This document shows, piece after piece, positions 1 to 8,340 of a DNA stretch of 64,000 nt (the first letter of the stretch is position 1; every line of letters starts with the position of its first letter). The stretch comes from Streptomyces sp. 378 (GTDB lineage Bacteria; Actinomycetota; Actinomycetes; Streptomycetales; Streptomycetaceae): positions 1 through 64,000 of the forward strand of contig NZ_JASKMS010000016.1 of the NCBI RefSeq assembly GCF_030124145.1, read 5' to 3'. Below the pieces are notes generated by a model. It searched no databases. It was not told where the DNA came from and saw nothing but the letters and a program-made list of their open reading frames with translations. A program made the translations under genes and the position numbers.

Positions 1-300
1 GAGGGGGACTCGGGGTCGGGGTTGGTGGCGGGTGGGTTCGCGGCCCGGTGGTGCGGGGTGTGGTGGGCGCGGTCTGAGGGGGACTCGGGGTCGGGGTTGG
101 TGGCGGGTGGGTTCGCGGCCCGGTGGTGCGGGGTGTGGTGGGCGCGGTCTGAGGGGGACTCGGGGTCGGGGTTGGTGGCGGGTGGGTTCGCGGCCCGGTG
201 GTGCGGGGTGTGGTGGGCGCGGTCTGAGGGGGACTCGGGGTCGGGGTTGGTGGCGGGTGGGTTCGCGGCCCGGTGGTGCGGGGTGTGGCGGGCGCCGTCT
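1..300. repeat. 75-bp tandem repeat array, four copies
   Basis: Four head-to-tail copies of a G-rich 75-bp unit start at 1, 76, 151 and 226. The first three are identical as far as read; the fourth differs only in its last bases. The window opens inside the array, so its true length is unknown. Because 75 is 25 codons, every frame open in one unit stays open through the array, so the apparent 25-residue repeat proteins on the + strand are probably by-products. I see no convincing gene here. Confidence 0.95.
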
Positions 301-387
301 GACGGGCCCGGAGGTGCGGGGGGTGGTGGACGCCGCTGACGGGCCCGTTCCGCAGCGGCGGCGGGGGCACGTTTCGGCGCGACTCTC

Positions 388-491
388 GGGCACTCGGGGT
401 CGGGGCCGGTGGCGGGTCGGTTCGCGGCCCGGTGGTGCGGGGTGTGGTGGGCGCCGTCTGAGGAGGGCTCGGGGTCGGGTTCGCGGCCCGG
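388..491. repeat. Degenerate copies of the 75-bp repeat
   Basis: After about 90 unrelated bases a diverged copy of the unit appears at roughly 391-463, followed by a shortened one to about 491 that has lost its middle. Together with the perfect copies this looks like an older array decaying at its edge while the inner copies stay uniform. The remaining bases up to 582 hold no recognisable gene. Confidence 0.75.
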
Positions 492-582
492 GCGCCGGAT
501 GCCCTCCGCAAGCCCTCCGCTTCGCCGGAGCAGGGGCCCCGCGGGCACCCGTGCCTCCCCCGGCGGCACGGGCGCCCGCGGC

Positions 583-2625
583 TCAGGCGAGCAGTTGTGG
601 CGGCAGCGGGGCCGTGTGGGTGACCGTCAGGCCTGACACCGCCCTCGTCAGCGCCACGTACAGGCGGCGCAAGCCCGTCCGTTCGTCCGGTTCGCCGTCG
701 ACCACCGCCCCCGGCTCGTCCAGGACGACGTAGTCGTACTCCAGACCCTTCGCGAGTGACGCGGGAACCAGGGTCAGGCGGGTCTCCCGGGTGGTCTCCT
801 CACCGGGGCCGAGGTACGGGATCCCGGCCTGCTCCAGCGCCTCGGCGAGCTCCGGGACGCGGACGTCCGCCGCGATCAGGCCCGTCGAGCCCTCGTGGCG
901 CAGCCACGCGCGGCAGGCGTCGACCACCTCCGACGCGGCGGAGACCGGCCGGACCTCGAAGTGGCCCGGGTTCTCACGGATCGACACCACCGGGGTGAGG
1001 CCCGGGGCGATGTGCGGGAGCAGCCGGGAGGCGTAGGCGATGACGTCCGTCGGGACGCGGAATCCGGCCGTCAGCTCCTCCACCAGCGCGTCCGGCTTGC
1101 CCAGGTGGGCCAGCGCCTCTTGCCAGCCGCGGGTCGCCCACGGTGTGGTCCCCTGCGCCAGGTCGCCGAGGACGGTCGCGCTGCCGGTCGTGCAGCGGCG
1201 GCCCACCGCCCGGTACTGCATGGGGGACAGGTCCTGCGCCTCGTCGAGCACGACATGACCGAGGGAGTGCGTGCGCCGGATCAGGTCGGTGGCCTCGTCG
1301 ATCAGGACGGCGTCCGCCGCCGACCACCGGGCCGACTTCACGCTGCGCGCCGGCTTCGCCCAGAGGATCGCCTTCTGCTCGTCCTCGTCGAGAATTCCCT
1401 CGGCGTGCTCGGCGAGGAACTCCGCGTCCGACAGCAGCCGCAGCACCAGTTTCGCCGGGTCGACCGCCGGCCAGACCGCCTTGACCGCCGCCTTGACCGC
1501 GCTGTCGCGGGCGACCGCGTCCTGCACCCGGTCGTCCGGCGCCTCACCCGAGCGCTCCATCTGCACCAGCACGGCGTGCGCGACGCGCTGCGGCAGGGCC
1601 TCGCGGGCGGCACCGTAGCGGATGTCGCGGTCGAGCAACTCGCGGACGATGCCCTGCAGTTCGTACGCCGGGACCCGCCGGCGGCGCGAGCCGCGCACCA
1701 CCATGACCGGCTCGGTGGGCATCGTGACGTGCGCGTAGAGGGCCCGGCGCAGCACCCGCGCCAGCCGGGCGTCGCCCTTGACGACCGCGGCCGCCGCGTC
1801 GTCCGTGCCCTTGATCTCGACGTGGGACACGAGGTCGTCGACGGTGGCCTGCTGCACCGTCAGCTCGCCCAGCGCGGGCAGCACTTGCTCGATGTAGTGC
1901 AGGAAGGACCGGTTCGGCCCGATGACCAGGGTGCCGGTGCGGGCGAGGCGCTCCCGGTGGGCGTAGAGGAGGTAGGCCACCCGGTGCAGACCGACGGCGG
2001 TCTTCCCGGTGCCCGGACCCCCTTGGACGCACACCGTGCCCGAGAGGCCGGAGCGGACGATCTCGTCCTGCTCCGGCTGGATCGTCGCGACGATGTCCCG
2101 CATCGGCCCGACGCGCGGCCGTTCGATCTCCTGCTGGAGGAACCGGCTCGTCCGCGCGGTCTCCTCCGGGTCCGACAGGTGCTCGTCCTCGTAGGCGGTG
2201 AGGTCGCCGCCGGTGTAGCCGAAGCGGCGGCGCAGCGCGATGTCCATCGGGTCCTTCTTGGAGGCCCGGTAGAACGCCTGCGAGACCGGGGCGCGCCAGT
2301 CGATGACCATCGGGTCGCCGTCCTGGTCGTGCACATGCCGCCGCCCGATGTAGAAGCGCTCCCCTTCCGCGCCCTCCGCCTCCCCCGCGCCGGGGGCGTG
2401 CAGGTAGTCGAGCCGGCCGAAGAACAGCGGGGTGTCGCTGAGATCGGCCAGGGCCTTGATGCGCTCCTCGATCTGGTGAGCCAGTACCTCGGCGTTGACC
2501 CAGTTCGCGGTGACGTCGCTGATGTCGAGGGCCTCGACGTCCTCGCGCATGGCACGCAGGGCGGAACGGGACGCGGAGAGGTGGGAGCGCTCACGCGCGA
2601 GAGGGTCGTGGACGGGCGTGGACAA
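583..2625 (-). CDS. helR: HelR/HelD-type RNA polymerase recycling motor ATPase
   Basis: A superfamily 1 (UvrD/Rep-like) ATPase of about 680 residues. The N-terminal charged helical segment precedes a Q-motif-like PEQDEIVR, a Walker A (GGPGTGKT) and a DEAQDLSP Walker B/motif II; a C-terminal helicase-like region ends in a typical ALTRA motif. Family knowledge: HelD/HelR proteins release stalled or rifamycin-bound RNA polymerase, and HelR of S. venezuelae protects against rifampicin. I chose the TTG at 2625 because GGAGG lies seven bases before it and the sequence upstream is unlike the family. The frame stays open further upstream without a ribosome site. Whether it is HelR rather than another HelD paralogue is an inference. 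Confidence 0.85.
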   Translation of the reverse strand: MSTPVHDPLARERSHLSASRSALRAMREDVEALDISDVTANWVNAEVLAHQIEERIKALADLSDTPLFFGRLDYLHAPGAGEAEGAEGERFYIGRRHVHDQDGDPMVIDWRAPVSQAFYRASKKDPMDIALRRRFGYTGGDLTAYEDEHLSDPEETARTSRFLQQEIERPRVGPMRDIVATIQPEQDEIVRSGLSGTVCVQGGPGTGKTAVGLHRVAYLLYAHRERLARTGTLVIGPNRSFLHYIEQVLPALGELTVQQATVDDLVSHVEIKGTDDAAAAVVKGDARLARVLRRALYAHVTMPTEPVMVVRGSRRRRVPAYELQGIVRELLDRDIRYGAAREALPQRVAHAVLVQMERSGEAPDDRVQDAVARDSAVKAAVKAVWPAVDPAKLVLRLLSDAEFLAEHAEGILDEDEQKAILWAKPARSVKSARWSAADAVLIDEATDLIRRTHSLGHVVLDEAQDLSPMQYRAVGRRCTTGSATVLGDLAQGTTPWATRGWQEALAHLGKPDALVEELTAGFRVPTDVIAYASRLLPHIAPGLTPVVSIRENPGHFEVRPVSAASEVVDACRAWLRHEGSTGLIAADVRVPELAEALEQAGIPYLGPGEETTRETRLTLVPASLAKGLEYDYVVLDEPGAVVDGEPDERTGLRRLYVALTRAVSGLTVTHTAPLPPQLLA

Positions 2626-2914
2626 GGGGGTGCCTCCGGAGGGACCTGCCGAGAGTGGTCGGTGACGAGCCGGCCGGTTTCCGTCCGGTCGGCGGCGCTC
2701 CATGAGGGAGGCGGGCAAGAGCGGAGATCCTAGAGGAGCGGGGCCGGCCGCCGCCAACGGTTTTCTCGGAGCCCTTCCCCTCATCCCCCACCCCCTAGGG
2801 GATGGCCCCTCCTCCCTGAGGGGTGCGGGTCGGCCCAGGGGCGTATGCGGGCCGCCGCAAGGTTCGGTCCCGAGACCGACGCGGACTTTACAGGCCGAAT
2901 CGCACCATGGAGAC
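2626..2914. promoter_or_regulatory. Divergent intergenic region upstream of helR
   Basis: This 289-bp gap separates the helR start (minus strand) from a small plus-strand gene and must hold both promoters. It contains the palindrome CCCCTAGGGG near 2792-2801 set in a larger imperfect repeat (ATCCCC ... GGGGAT). Rifamycin-inducible helR genes are known to have an upstream inverted-repeat element, but I could not recognise its consensus here with any confidence. Confidence 0.4.
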
Positions 2915-3103
2915 ATGAGCGCAGCAACCATCCACCCCGCCCCGGCACCGGGCCGCCCGCACGGCGCCACCGCCGTGGCGGGCAGCCACCGCCACCGTCT
3001 CGGCGATGCCCTGCGCGCCGTCAAGGTCTTCGCGGGCGCCGCCTTCGACGTGGTCATCCTCGGTCAGTACGGAGAGGAAGTCGGCGTGGTCCGCCGCAAG
3101 TGA
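2915..3103 (+). CDS. Small hypothetical protein (62 aa)
   Basis: A 62-residue protein with a Pro/His/Ala-rich first half and a helical second half (ALRAVKVFAGAAFDVVILG) followed by GEEVGVVRRK. The hydrophobic stretch is short and may be an amphipathic helix rather than a membrane span. It is divergent from helR and convergent with the XPB helicase gene, whose stop codon lies 19 bp beyond. A nearby ATG at 2907 reads straight into a stop. I do not recognise the family. Codon bias toward G/C in third positions supports coding. Confidence 0.6.
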   Translation: MSAATIHPAPAPGRPHGATAVAGSHRHRLGDALRAVKVFAGAAFDVVILGQYGEEVGVVRRK

Positions 3104-3122
3104 GCGGACCGGCCGGGCGCCG

Positions 3123-4766
3123 TCAGCTCTCCGCGAGCAGCTCGTCCGCGTCCATGATCCGGTACGCGTACCCCTGTTCCGCCAGGAAGCGCTGGCGGTG
3201 GGCCGCGAAGTCCTGGTCGACGGTGTCCCGGGCGACCACCGAGTAGAAGTGCGCCTGGTGCCCGTCCGACTTGGGGCGCAGGACCCGGCCGAGGCGCTGG
3301 GCCTCCTCCTGCCGGGAGCCGAAGGTGCCCGAGACCTGGATCGCGACCGTCGCCTCCGGCAGGTCGATCGAGAAGTTCGCGACCTTGGACACGACGAGCA
3401 CGCTGATCTCGCCCTGGCGGAAGGCTTCGAAGAGCTTCTCCCGCTGCGCGTTCGACGTCTCGCCCTTGATCACGGGCGCCCCGAGGTGCTCGCCGAGCTC
3501 GTCGAGCTGGTCGATGTACTGGCCGATGACGAGGATCTGCTGCCCGGCGAAGCGGCGGACGATGGCCTCCGTGACCTTCCGCTTGGTCGCGGTCGTCGCA
3601 CAGAAGCGGTACTTCTCCTCCGTCTCCGCCGTGGCGTACGCGAGCCGCTCGGAGTCGGTCAGATTGACCCGGACCTCCACGCAGTCGGCGGGCGCGATGT
3701 AGCCCTGCGCCTCGATCTCCTTCCACGGCGCGTCGAACCGCTTGGGGCCGATCAGCGAGAACACGTCCGACTCGCGGCCGTCCTCCCGGACCAGGGTGGC
3801 GGTCAGACCGAGCCGCCGCCGTGCCTGGAGGTCGGCGGTGAACTTGAAGACCGGCGCGGGCAGCAGGTGCACCTCGTCGTAGACGATCAGCCCCCAGTCC
3901 CGCGAGTCGAACAGCTCCAGGTGCGGGTAGACGCCCTTCCGCCGGGTCGTCAGCACCTGGTAGGTCGCGATCGTGACGGGCCGGATCTCCTTCCGCGTCC
4001 CGCTGTACTCACCGATCTCGTCCTCGGTGAGCGACGTCCGCTTCACCAGCTCGTGCTTCCACTGCCGGGCGGAGACGGTGTTCGTGACGAGGATGAGGGT
4101 GGTCGACTTCGCCTGGGCCATCGAACCGGCCCCGACCAGGGTCTTCCCGGCGCCGCAGGGCAGCACGACGACGCCCGACCCGCCGTGCCAGAAGTTCTCC
4201 ACGGCCTGCTTCTGGTACGGCCGGAGCGCCCAGCCGTCCTCGGCCAGCTCGATCTCGTGCGCCTCGCCGTCGACGTACCCGGCGAGGTCCTCGGCCGGCC
4301 AGCCCAGCTTGAGCAGCGTCTGCTTGATCTGGCCGCGCTCGGAGGGGTGCACCACGACCGTGTCCGGGTCGATCCGGGCGCCGACCAGGGGCATGACCCG
4401 CTTCGACCGCAGGATCTCCTCCAGCACCGGGCGGTCGGTGGTGGTCAGGACCAGGCCGTGCGCCGGGTGCTTGGAGAGGGTGAGACGGCCGTAGCGGTCC
4501 ATCGTCTCGGCGATGTCGACGAGCAGCGCGTGCGGCACCGGGTAGCGGCTGTACTGCACGAGCGCGTCCACGACCTGCTCGGCGTCATGGCCCGCCGCGC
4601 GGGCGTTCCACAGGCCCAGCGGGGTCACACGGTAGGTGTGGATGTGCTCCGGCGCCCGCTCCAGTTCCGCGAACGGGGCGATGACCCGGCGGCAGTCGTC
4701 GGCCTGCTCGTGGTCGACTTCCAGGAGCAGGGTCTTGTCGGACTGGACGATCAGCGGACCATTCAC
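3123..4766 (-). CDS. XPB-type DNA repair helicase
   Basis: A superfamily 2 helicase of 547 residues, the usual length of bacterial XPB. In order: an N-terminal damage-recognition-like domain, Walker A (PCGAGKT), the DEVH box (VYDEVHLLP), motif III GLTATLVREDGRE including the XPB-specific RED sequence, and motif VI (EEAQRLGRVLRPK). It is expected to unwind DNA with 3'-5' polarity; its in vivo role in actinobacteria is not settled. The start is a GTG with an AAAGGG sequence about nine bases upstream; the open frame continues to 5003 without support. A gene for a protein with XPB/Ssl2-like helicase domains lies downstream at 5648-8188. Confidence 0.93.
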   Translation of the reverse strand: MNGPLIVQSDKTLLLEVDHEQADDCRRVIAPFAELERAPEHIHTYRVTPLGLWNARAAGHDAEQVVDALVQYSRYPVPHALLVDIAETMDRYGRLTLSKHPAHGLVLTTTDRPVLEEILRSKRVMPLVGARIDPDTVVVHPSERGQIKQTLLKLGWPAEDLAGYVDGEAHEIELAEDGWALRPYQKQAVENFWHGGSGVVVLPCGAGKTLVGAGSMAQAKSTTLILVTNTVSARQWKHELVKRTSLTEDEIGEYSGTRKEIRPVTIATYQVLTTRRKGVYPHLELFDSRDWGLIVYDEVHLLPAPVFKFTADLQARRRLGLTATLVREDGRESDVFSLIGPKRFDAPWKEIEAQGYIAPADCVEVRVNLTDSERLAYATAETEEKYRFCATTATKRKVTEAIVRRFAGQQILVIGQYIDQLDELGEHLGAPVIKGETSNAQREKLFEAFRQGEISVLVVSKVANFSIDLPEATVAIQVSGTFGSRQEEAQRLGRVLRPKSDGHQAHFYSVVARDTVDQDFAAHRQRFLAEQGYAYRIMDADELLAES

Positions 4767-4947
4767 GCGCGGCACCCTTTCTGTGGCCGGAGGGCTCGGA
4801 CGGCTCGACAGCGCGACGCCTCGGCCAAACGTCCAGTGTGCCTGATCGACCGCGCCGGGTGGTGTGATCTGCGCGTCCGGTCGTACTGAATGCCTATTCA
4901 TCCCAACGTGTGGTGTGAATTCAGTTTTTCCGGTCCGGCCCCGAAGA

Positions 4948-5040
4948 ATGGCGCGGGTGCAGAACCCGACGACCACCACGCTCGGATACGCCCTGTTCGC
5001 CACCCGCTGGCTCCAGGCCCCGCTGCACTTCGGGCTCGCT
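4948..5040 (+). pseudogene. Truncated YqhA/UPF0114-like fragment
   Basis: An ATG-initiated frame gives about 31 residues containing ALFATRWLQAPLHFGL, which resembles the conserved N-terminal signature of YqhA/UPF0114 inner-membrane proteins (ASRWLLAPVYFGL). The match then stops abruptly and nothing of the remaining 130 or so residues follows. The break runs into the 3' end of the small peptide gene on the other strand. I read this as the 5' remnant of a deleted gene. The match is short and made from memory. Confidence 0.45.
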
Positions 5041-5069
5041 GGAGGGCGACAGCTACCGGACGCGCCGCG

Positions 5070-5249
5070 CTACTTCAGCATGGGCAGACTGACGTTCTGG
5101 ACCAGCGGGCCCTCGATGGTGACCCCCTCGGTGACCAGCGGCGCCGCACCGGCGACCGGCAGGGGCAGCGGCGGCGCGGCGGCACAGGGCCAGGACACCC
5201 CCATCAGCGCGACGGCACAGAGGGCGACGGCGGGCAGCTTCTCACGCAT
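5070..5249 (-). CDS. Small secreted peptide (59 aa)
   Basis: A 59-residue protein with a clear Sec signal peptide: MREK, then a hydrophobic core (VALCAVALMGVSW) ending in a CAAA-type cleavage site around residue 25. The predicted mature part is about 34 residues, rich in Pro, Val and Leu, without cysteine. The ATG has only a distant AAAGG upstream, so the start could be a little earlier. It lies 98 bp downstream of another small secreted peptide gene, with a perfect palindrome between them. I recognise no family; a cell-surface or signalling role is speculation. Confidence 0.65.
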   Translation of the reverse strand: MREKLPAVALCAVALMGVSWPCAAAPPLPLPVAGAAPLVTEGVTIEGPLVQNVSLPMLK

Positions 5250-5293
5250 GGGTACGACGAGGCCTTTCACGGGCTGGCGGACGAGGAACACCC

Positions 5294-5311
5294 CCCCGGG
5301 CCGGCCCGGGG
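5294..5311. terminator. 18-bp perfect GC palindrome between two peptide genes
   Basis: CCCCGGGCCGGCCCGGGG is a perfect palindrome located between the upstream 43-aa and downstream 59-aa secreted peptide genes, inside their likely common transcript. It could act as a partial terminator or stabilise the upstream message. There is no following T-run, which is usual for Streptomyces. Confidence 0.5.
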
Positions 5312-5347
5312 ACCCCGGAGCCGGCCCGACGCGGGGGCGGGAACGGA

Positions 5348-5479
5348 TCAGATGTGCGGTGTCTCCAGGACGAGGCCGGCGACGTCGATGCTCACCGCGG
5401 AGGCCGGGGTGGCGAGCCCACCGAACGTCATGAGGGCGGCGGTGGCGAGGACGGCGGCGACTCGACGGACAGCGCGCAT
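5348..5479 (-). CDS. Very small secreted peptide (43 aa)
   Basis: A 43-residue protein: MRAVRR, a hydrophobic core and the signal peptidase site PASA at about residue 28, leaving a predicted mature peptide of only 15 residues (VSIDVAGLVLETPHI). The ATG is preceded by AAGGAAG at good spacing, which makes the gene convincing despite its size. It is the first gene of a probable two-peptide transcript running toward the XPB gene. A mature product this short would fit an extracellular signal or a surface-assembling peptide, but this is inference from size alone. Confidence 0.62.
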   Translation of the reverse strand: MRAVRRVAAVLATAALMTFGGLATPASAVSIDVAGLVLETPHI

Positions 5480-5647
5480 GCGGGGGACTTCCTTTCGTGA
5501 GGCTCACAGGACACCCGGTGGCTGCCCCGGCCCGCACGGCGTGACGCGGCACGCCCGGGAAGGTCGCCCGAGCGTGGGACATCCCCGGCGTGGCGTGCAT
5601 GAACGCCCGCCTGTACCCGAACGGGTGACACGGCCGGTGAGGGGCCG

Positions 5648-8188
5648 TCAGTCCCCGTCGTCGGCGAGTTCCGCGACCCCGGTGATCCGGTGCAGCGGGT
5701 ACGTACGGACCTCGTCCGCGGTGTGGTCGTAGGCCGTGACGAAGCCGCCCTCGACGCGGACCGGGGCGATGACCCGCTGGCTGGCGGCCCCCTCGGCGTT
5801 GACGTAGCCGATCCACAGGGCCTCTCCGGTGAGCACGGCGGCCTGCATGGTGGCGAGGGTCTCGGCGGCACCGGTGCGGGGCGGCTCCCCGTCGAGCGCC
5901 GGGGCGGTGCCGGGCTTGCGCGGGGTGGTGGAGGCGAGGTCACCGGCCCGGATGGCGCGCAGCGCGGCCGCGAGGAGGGTGTCGTCGGGCGTCGGCGGGC
6001 CGTCCGGCACCGGCTCGGGCGCGGTGCGGGGCGGGGTGCGGTGGGCCAGGGCGCGGGTGATCAGCACATCGCCCTCGGCGGACTCGGCGGCCGGCGCGAA
6101 GCCCATCGCCCGCAGGCCTTCCAACAGTCCGGACGGGTCGGCCTGCGCGGCCAGCACGGTCGGCGCGAGCCGGCGCAGCCCGAGTCCGGCGGCCCGTTTG
6201 TCGGCGAGGATCTCGTTGAGCACCGCGTCGTCGTCGCAGCGCACGTACGCCGAGGCCGCGCCGACGCGCAGATGGCCGTGCCGCCGGGCCACGTCGTCGA
6301 TCAGGTAGGCGAGCGGCTGCGGCACGGGTGTGCGGGAGTGCGCGGCGAGAAAGGCGTGCAGGTCGGATGCGGCCTGCCCGGCGTCCAGTGCCCTCCGCAC
6401 CGAGCCGGGCGTGAACCGGTACACGGTGGCCCCGCCCTTGGACTCGACGTCCGCCAGTACGCCCAGCATGTCCGCGAGGGGCCGCCGCAGCGGCCCGGGC
6501 GCCACCGCCGTCAGGTCGGCCTGGAGCAGCACGTGGTCCAGCGGCTCGGGCAGCAGCGGCGCGAGCAGCCGGGCCGCCGCGGCGGAGGCGACGGCCTGTT
6601 CGGCGGGGGAGAGGGGAGTGAGCGGGGTGGGGCGGTGATGGTGGTGGACGGGCAGTTTGTCGCCCGGCCCGACGGGCTCCGCCTCCGGGCTCTTCGCGGG
6701 AGCCGCGGGCGCGCCCAGCAGGGTCCGGCCCTGGGCCGACAGCGCGCCCCGTCCCGTGACGCCCAGCAGCTCCGCCTCGGACAGGGCCCATTCGGCGAGC
6801 CGGCCGCGCGGGTCGTCCTCGCGCCGGTCGCCGCGCAGGGGCCGCTCCCAGCGCAGCCGGGCCAGCACCGACCCGGCTGCCGGAGCGGCGCCCTCGGGCA
6901 GCCCGGCCAGCAGCGTCAGCACCCGGTGCCGCACCTCGGGCGCCGCCGAACGGTCCAGGCCCGGCCCGAGCGCCGACAACGTACGGTCCTTCGCGTCCCG
7001 CCCGCCCACCAGACCGGCCGTGCGGGTCGCCGCGAGCCACGCCGTGACCAGCCGGGACCAGCGCTCGGCGGCGGGCAGCTCCCGCCACTCGTCGTACGCC
7101 GGGGTCGCCGCGTACCGCTCGTCGGCCTCGCCGTCCGAGGCGATCAGACCGGCCGCGTACGCCAGTTCCACCCAGAACGCGGCGACGGGCTCCGATACGT
7201 CGAGGGCGACGGCGGTCCGCTTCAGGTCCCGCACGCTGAGCCCACCGGCCCGCAGCACCGCCGGTCCGCCCTCGTCCCAGTCCTTCAGCAGCTCCTCGAC
7301 GGTCGCGAGCGCGGTGTACGCCTGCCCGGCCGCGGTGCTGTCCACAACCTGTGGACGATGCGTGGCCGCCACCTCGACCACCGGCGGCACCGGCTCGGGC
7401 GTCCGGTGCGCCAGGCCCCGCCGCAGGTGCAGGGCGACCTCGCGCGGCAGGACGACCGTCCCGGGCGCCGTCGGCAGCAGCAGCCCCCGGTCCAGCAGCC
7501 AGCGCAGCCGGGGCGCCGGATCGGCGGTGACCTGCCCGTACGGCGGCCCCCACACCAGGCGTTCCAGTACCTCCAGGGAGTCGGCCGGGGCCCCGGCGAG
7601 CAGCGCGGCCATCCGGGCCCGGTCCGTGAACAGCCCGGCCAGGGCGGTCACCGCGGAGACCGCGTCGTGCGTCGAGGGCAGACCGGCGGCCGTGACGATC
7701 TCCTGGATCCGTCCCGGGGACATTCCGGCGGTGGCCTCCTGGACCGTCGGGCCGAGCCCGGTCGGCGAGGGGTGCTGCGGCGAGGGGGCCAGCAGCTCAC
7801 GCGCCGTGCGGACCAGCCGCAGCCGGTCGTCGCCGCCCCACACCAGGGCCTGTTCGCGCAGGCCGTCCAGGGCGTGCGGCAGGGCCGCGACGACGGCGGG
7901 GGCGGCGTCGTCCCCGGCCATGAGTGCGAGCAGTTCGCCGTAGGTCGCCGGGTCCGCCGCCACGGCCAGCGCCTCCGCCGTCTGCAGGGCGAACCGGTCC
8001 AGCCGCTCCAGGGCCCGCACCACCGAGGCACGGGTGCCGGCGCGGGTCGCGAGCTGGGTGAGGTCGGTGGGGACGGGCGTGATGAGATCCGGGCGGCTGC
8101 GCAGGAGCGCGCCCAGCGAAGCGTCGCCCCGCGCGCGGAGCTCTTCCGCGAGGGAGCGGGGGGCCGGGGGCCTGTCCTCGGTGCTCAT
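5648..8188 (-). CDS. XPB/Ssl2-like helicase-domain protein with WYL-like tail
   Basis: A protein of about 846 residues of the actinobacterial 'helicase C-terminal domain-containing' family (XPB/Ssl2-like domains). It begins MSTEDRPPAP, continues with winged-helix-like repeats, and has no Walker A motif, so it is not an active helicase by itself. The last 70 residues (ETLATMQAAVLTGEALWIGYVNAEG ... RVIAPVRVEGG ... YPLHRITGV, described in pieces) look like a WYL-type ligand/nucleic-acid binding module. It lies near the XPB helicase gene on the same strand, which suggests a shared role. GTG and ATG starts within three codons are both possible; the ATG was used. Confidence 0.85.
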   Translation of the reverse strand: MSTEDRPPAPRSLAEELRARGDASLGALLRSRPDLITPVPTDLTQLATRAGTRASVVRALERLDRFALQTAEALAVAADPATYGELLALMAGDDAAPAVVAALPHALDGLREQALVWGGDDRLRLVRTARELLAPSPQHPSPTGLGPTVQEATAGMSPGRIQEIVTAAGLPSTHDAVSAVTALAGLFTDRARMAALLAGAPADSLEVLERLVWGPPYGQVTADPAPRLRWLLDRGLLLPTAPGTVVLPREVALHLRRGLAHRTPEPVPPVVEVAATHRPQVVDSTAAGQAYTALATVEELLKDWDEGGPAVLRAGGLSVRDLKRTAVALDVSEPVAAFWVELAYAAGLIASDGEADERYAATPAYDEWRELPAAERWSRLVTAWLAATRTAGLVGGRDAKDRTLSALGPGLDRSAAPEVRHRVLTLLAGLPEGAAPAAGSVLARLRWERPLRGDRREDDPRGRLAEWALSEAELLGVTGRGALSAQGRTLLGAPAAPAKSPEAEPVGPGDKLPVHHHHRPTPLTPLSPAEQAVASAAAARLLAPLLPEPLDHVLLQADLTAVAPGPLRRPLADMLGVLADVESKGGATVYRFTPGSVRRALDAGQAASDLHAFLAAHSRTPVPQPLAYLIDDVARRHGHLRVGAASAYVRCDDDAVLNEILADKRAAGLGLRRLAPTVLAAQADPSGLLEGLRAMGFAPAAESAEGDVLITRALAHRTPPRTAPEPVPDGPPTPDDTLLAAALRAIRAGDLASTTPRKPGTAPALDGEPPRTGAAETLATMQAAVLTGEALWIGYVNAEGAASQRVIAPVRVEGGFVTAYDHTADEVRTYPLHRITGVAELADDGD

Positions 8189-8340
8189 CCGGTCCACGGT
8201 AGCGGGTCGCCTCCCCGGGCCGGGCCGAGCGTGCGCGGCCCCGTCCCCGAACGCGGTACGGGCTTTTGGCGGCCTCGCGGGCACTCGCGGTACCGTCGTG
8301 CGACGGCGTCACGCAACGCACCCGCCCCGGAGGGGACTTC

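Noticed and set aside
22-733. Repeat proteins of 25 residues in the tandem array
   Set aside because: The repeat length is a multiple of three, so open frames arise automatically in more than one frame; no start signal or family supports a protein.
2780-2880. Rifamycin-associated element upstream of helR
   Set aside because: There are G/C-rich inverted bits here, but I could not match them to the known element with confidence.
3006-4889. 627-codon open frame opposite the XPB gene
   Set aside because: Antisense of a clear XPB helicase, rich in Arg, Leu, Asp and His without motifs.
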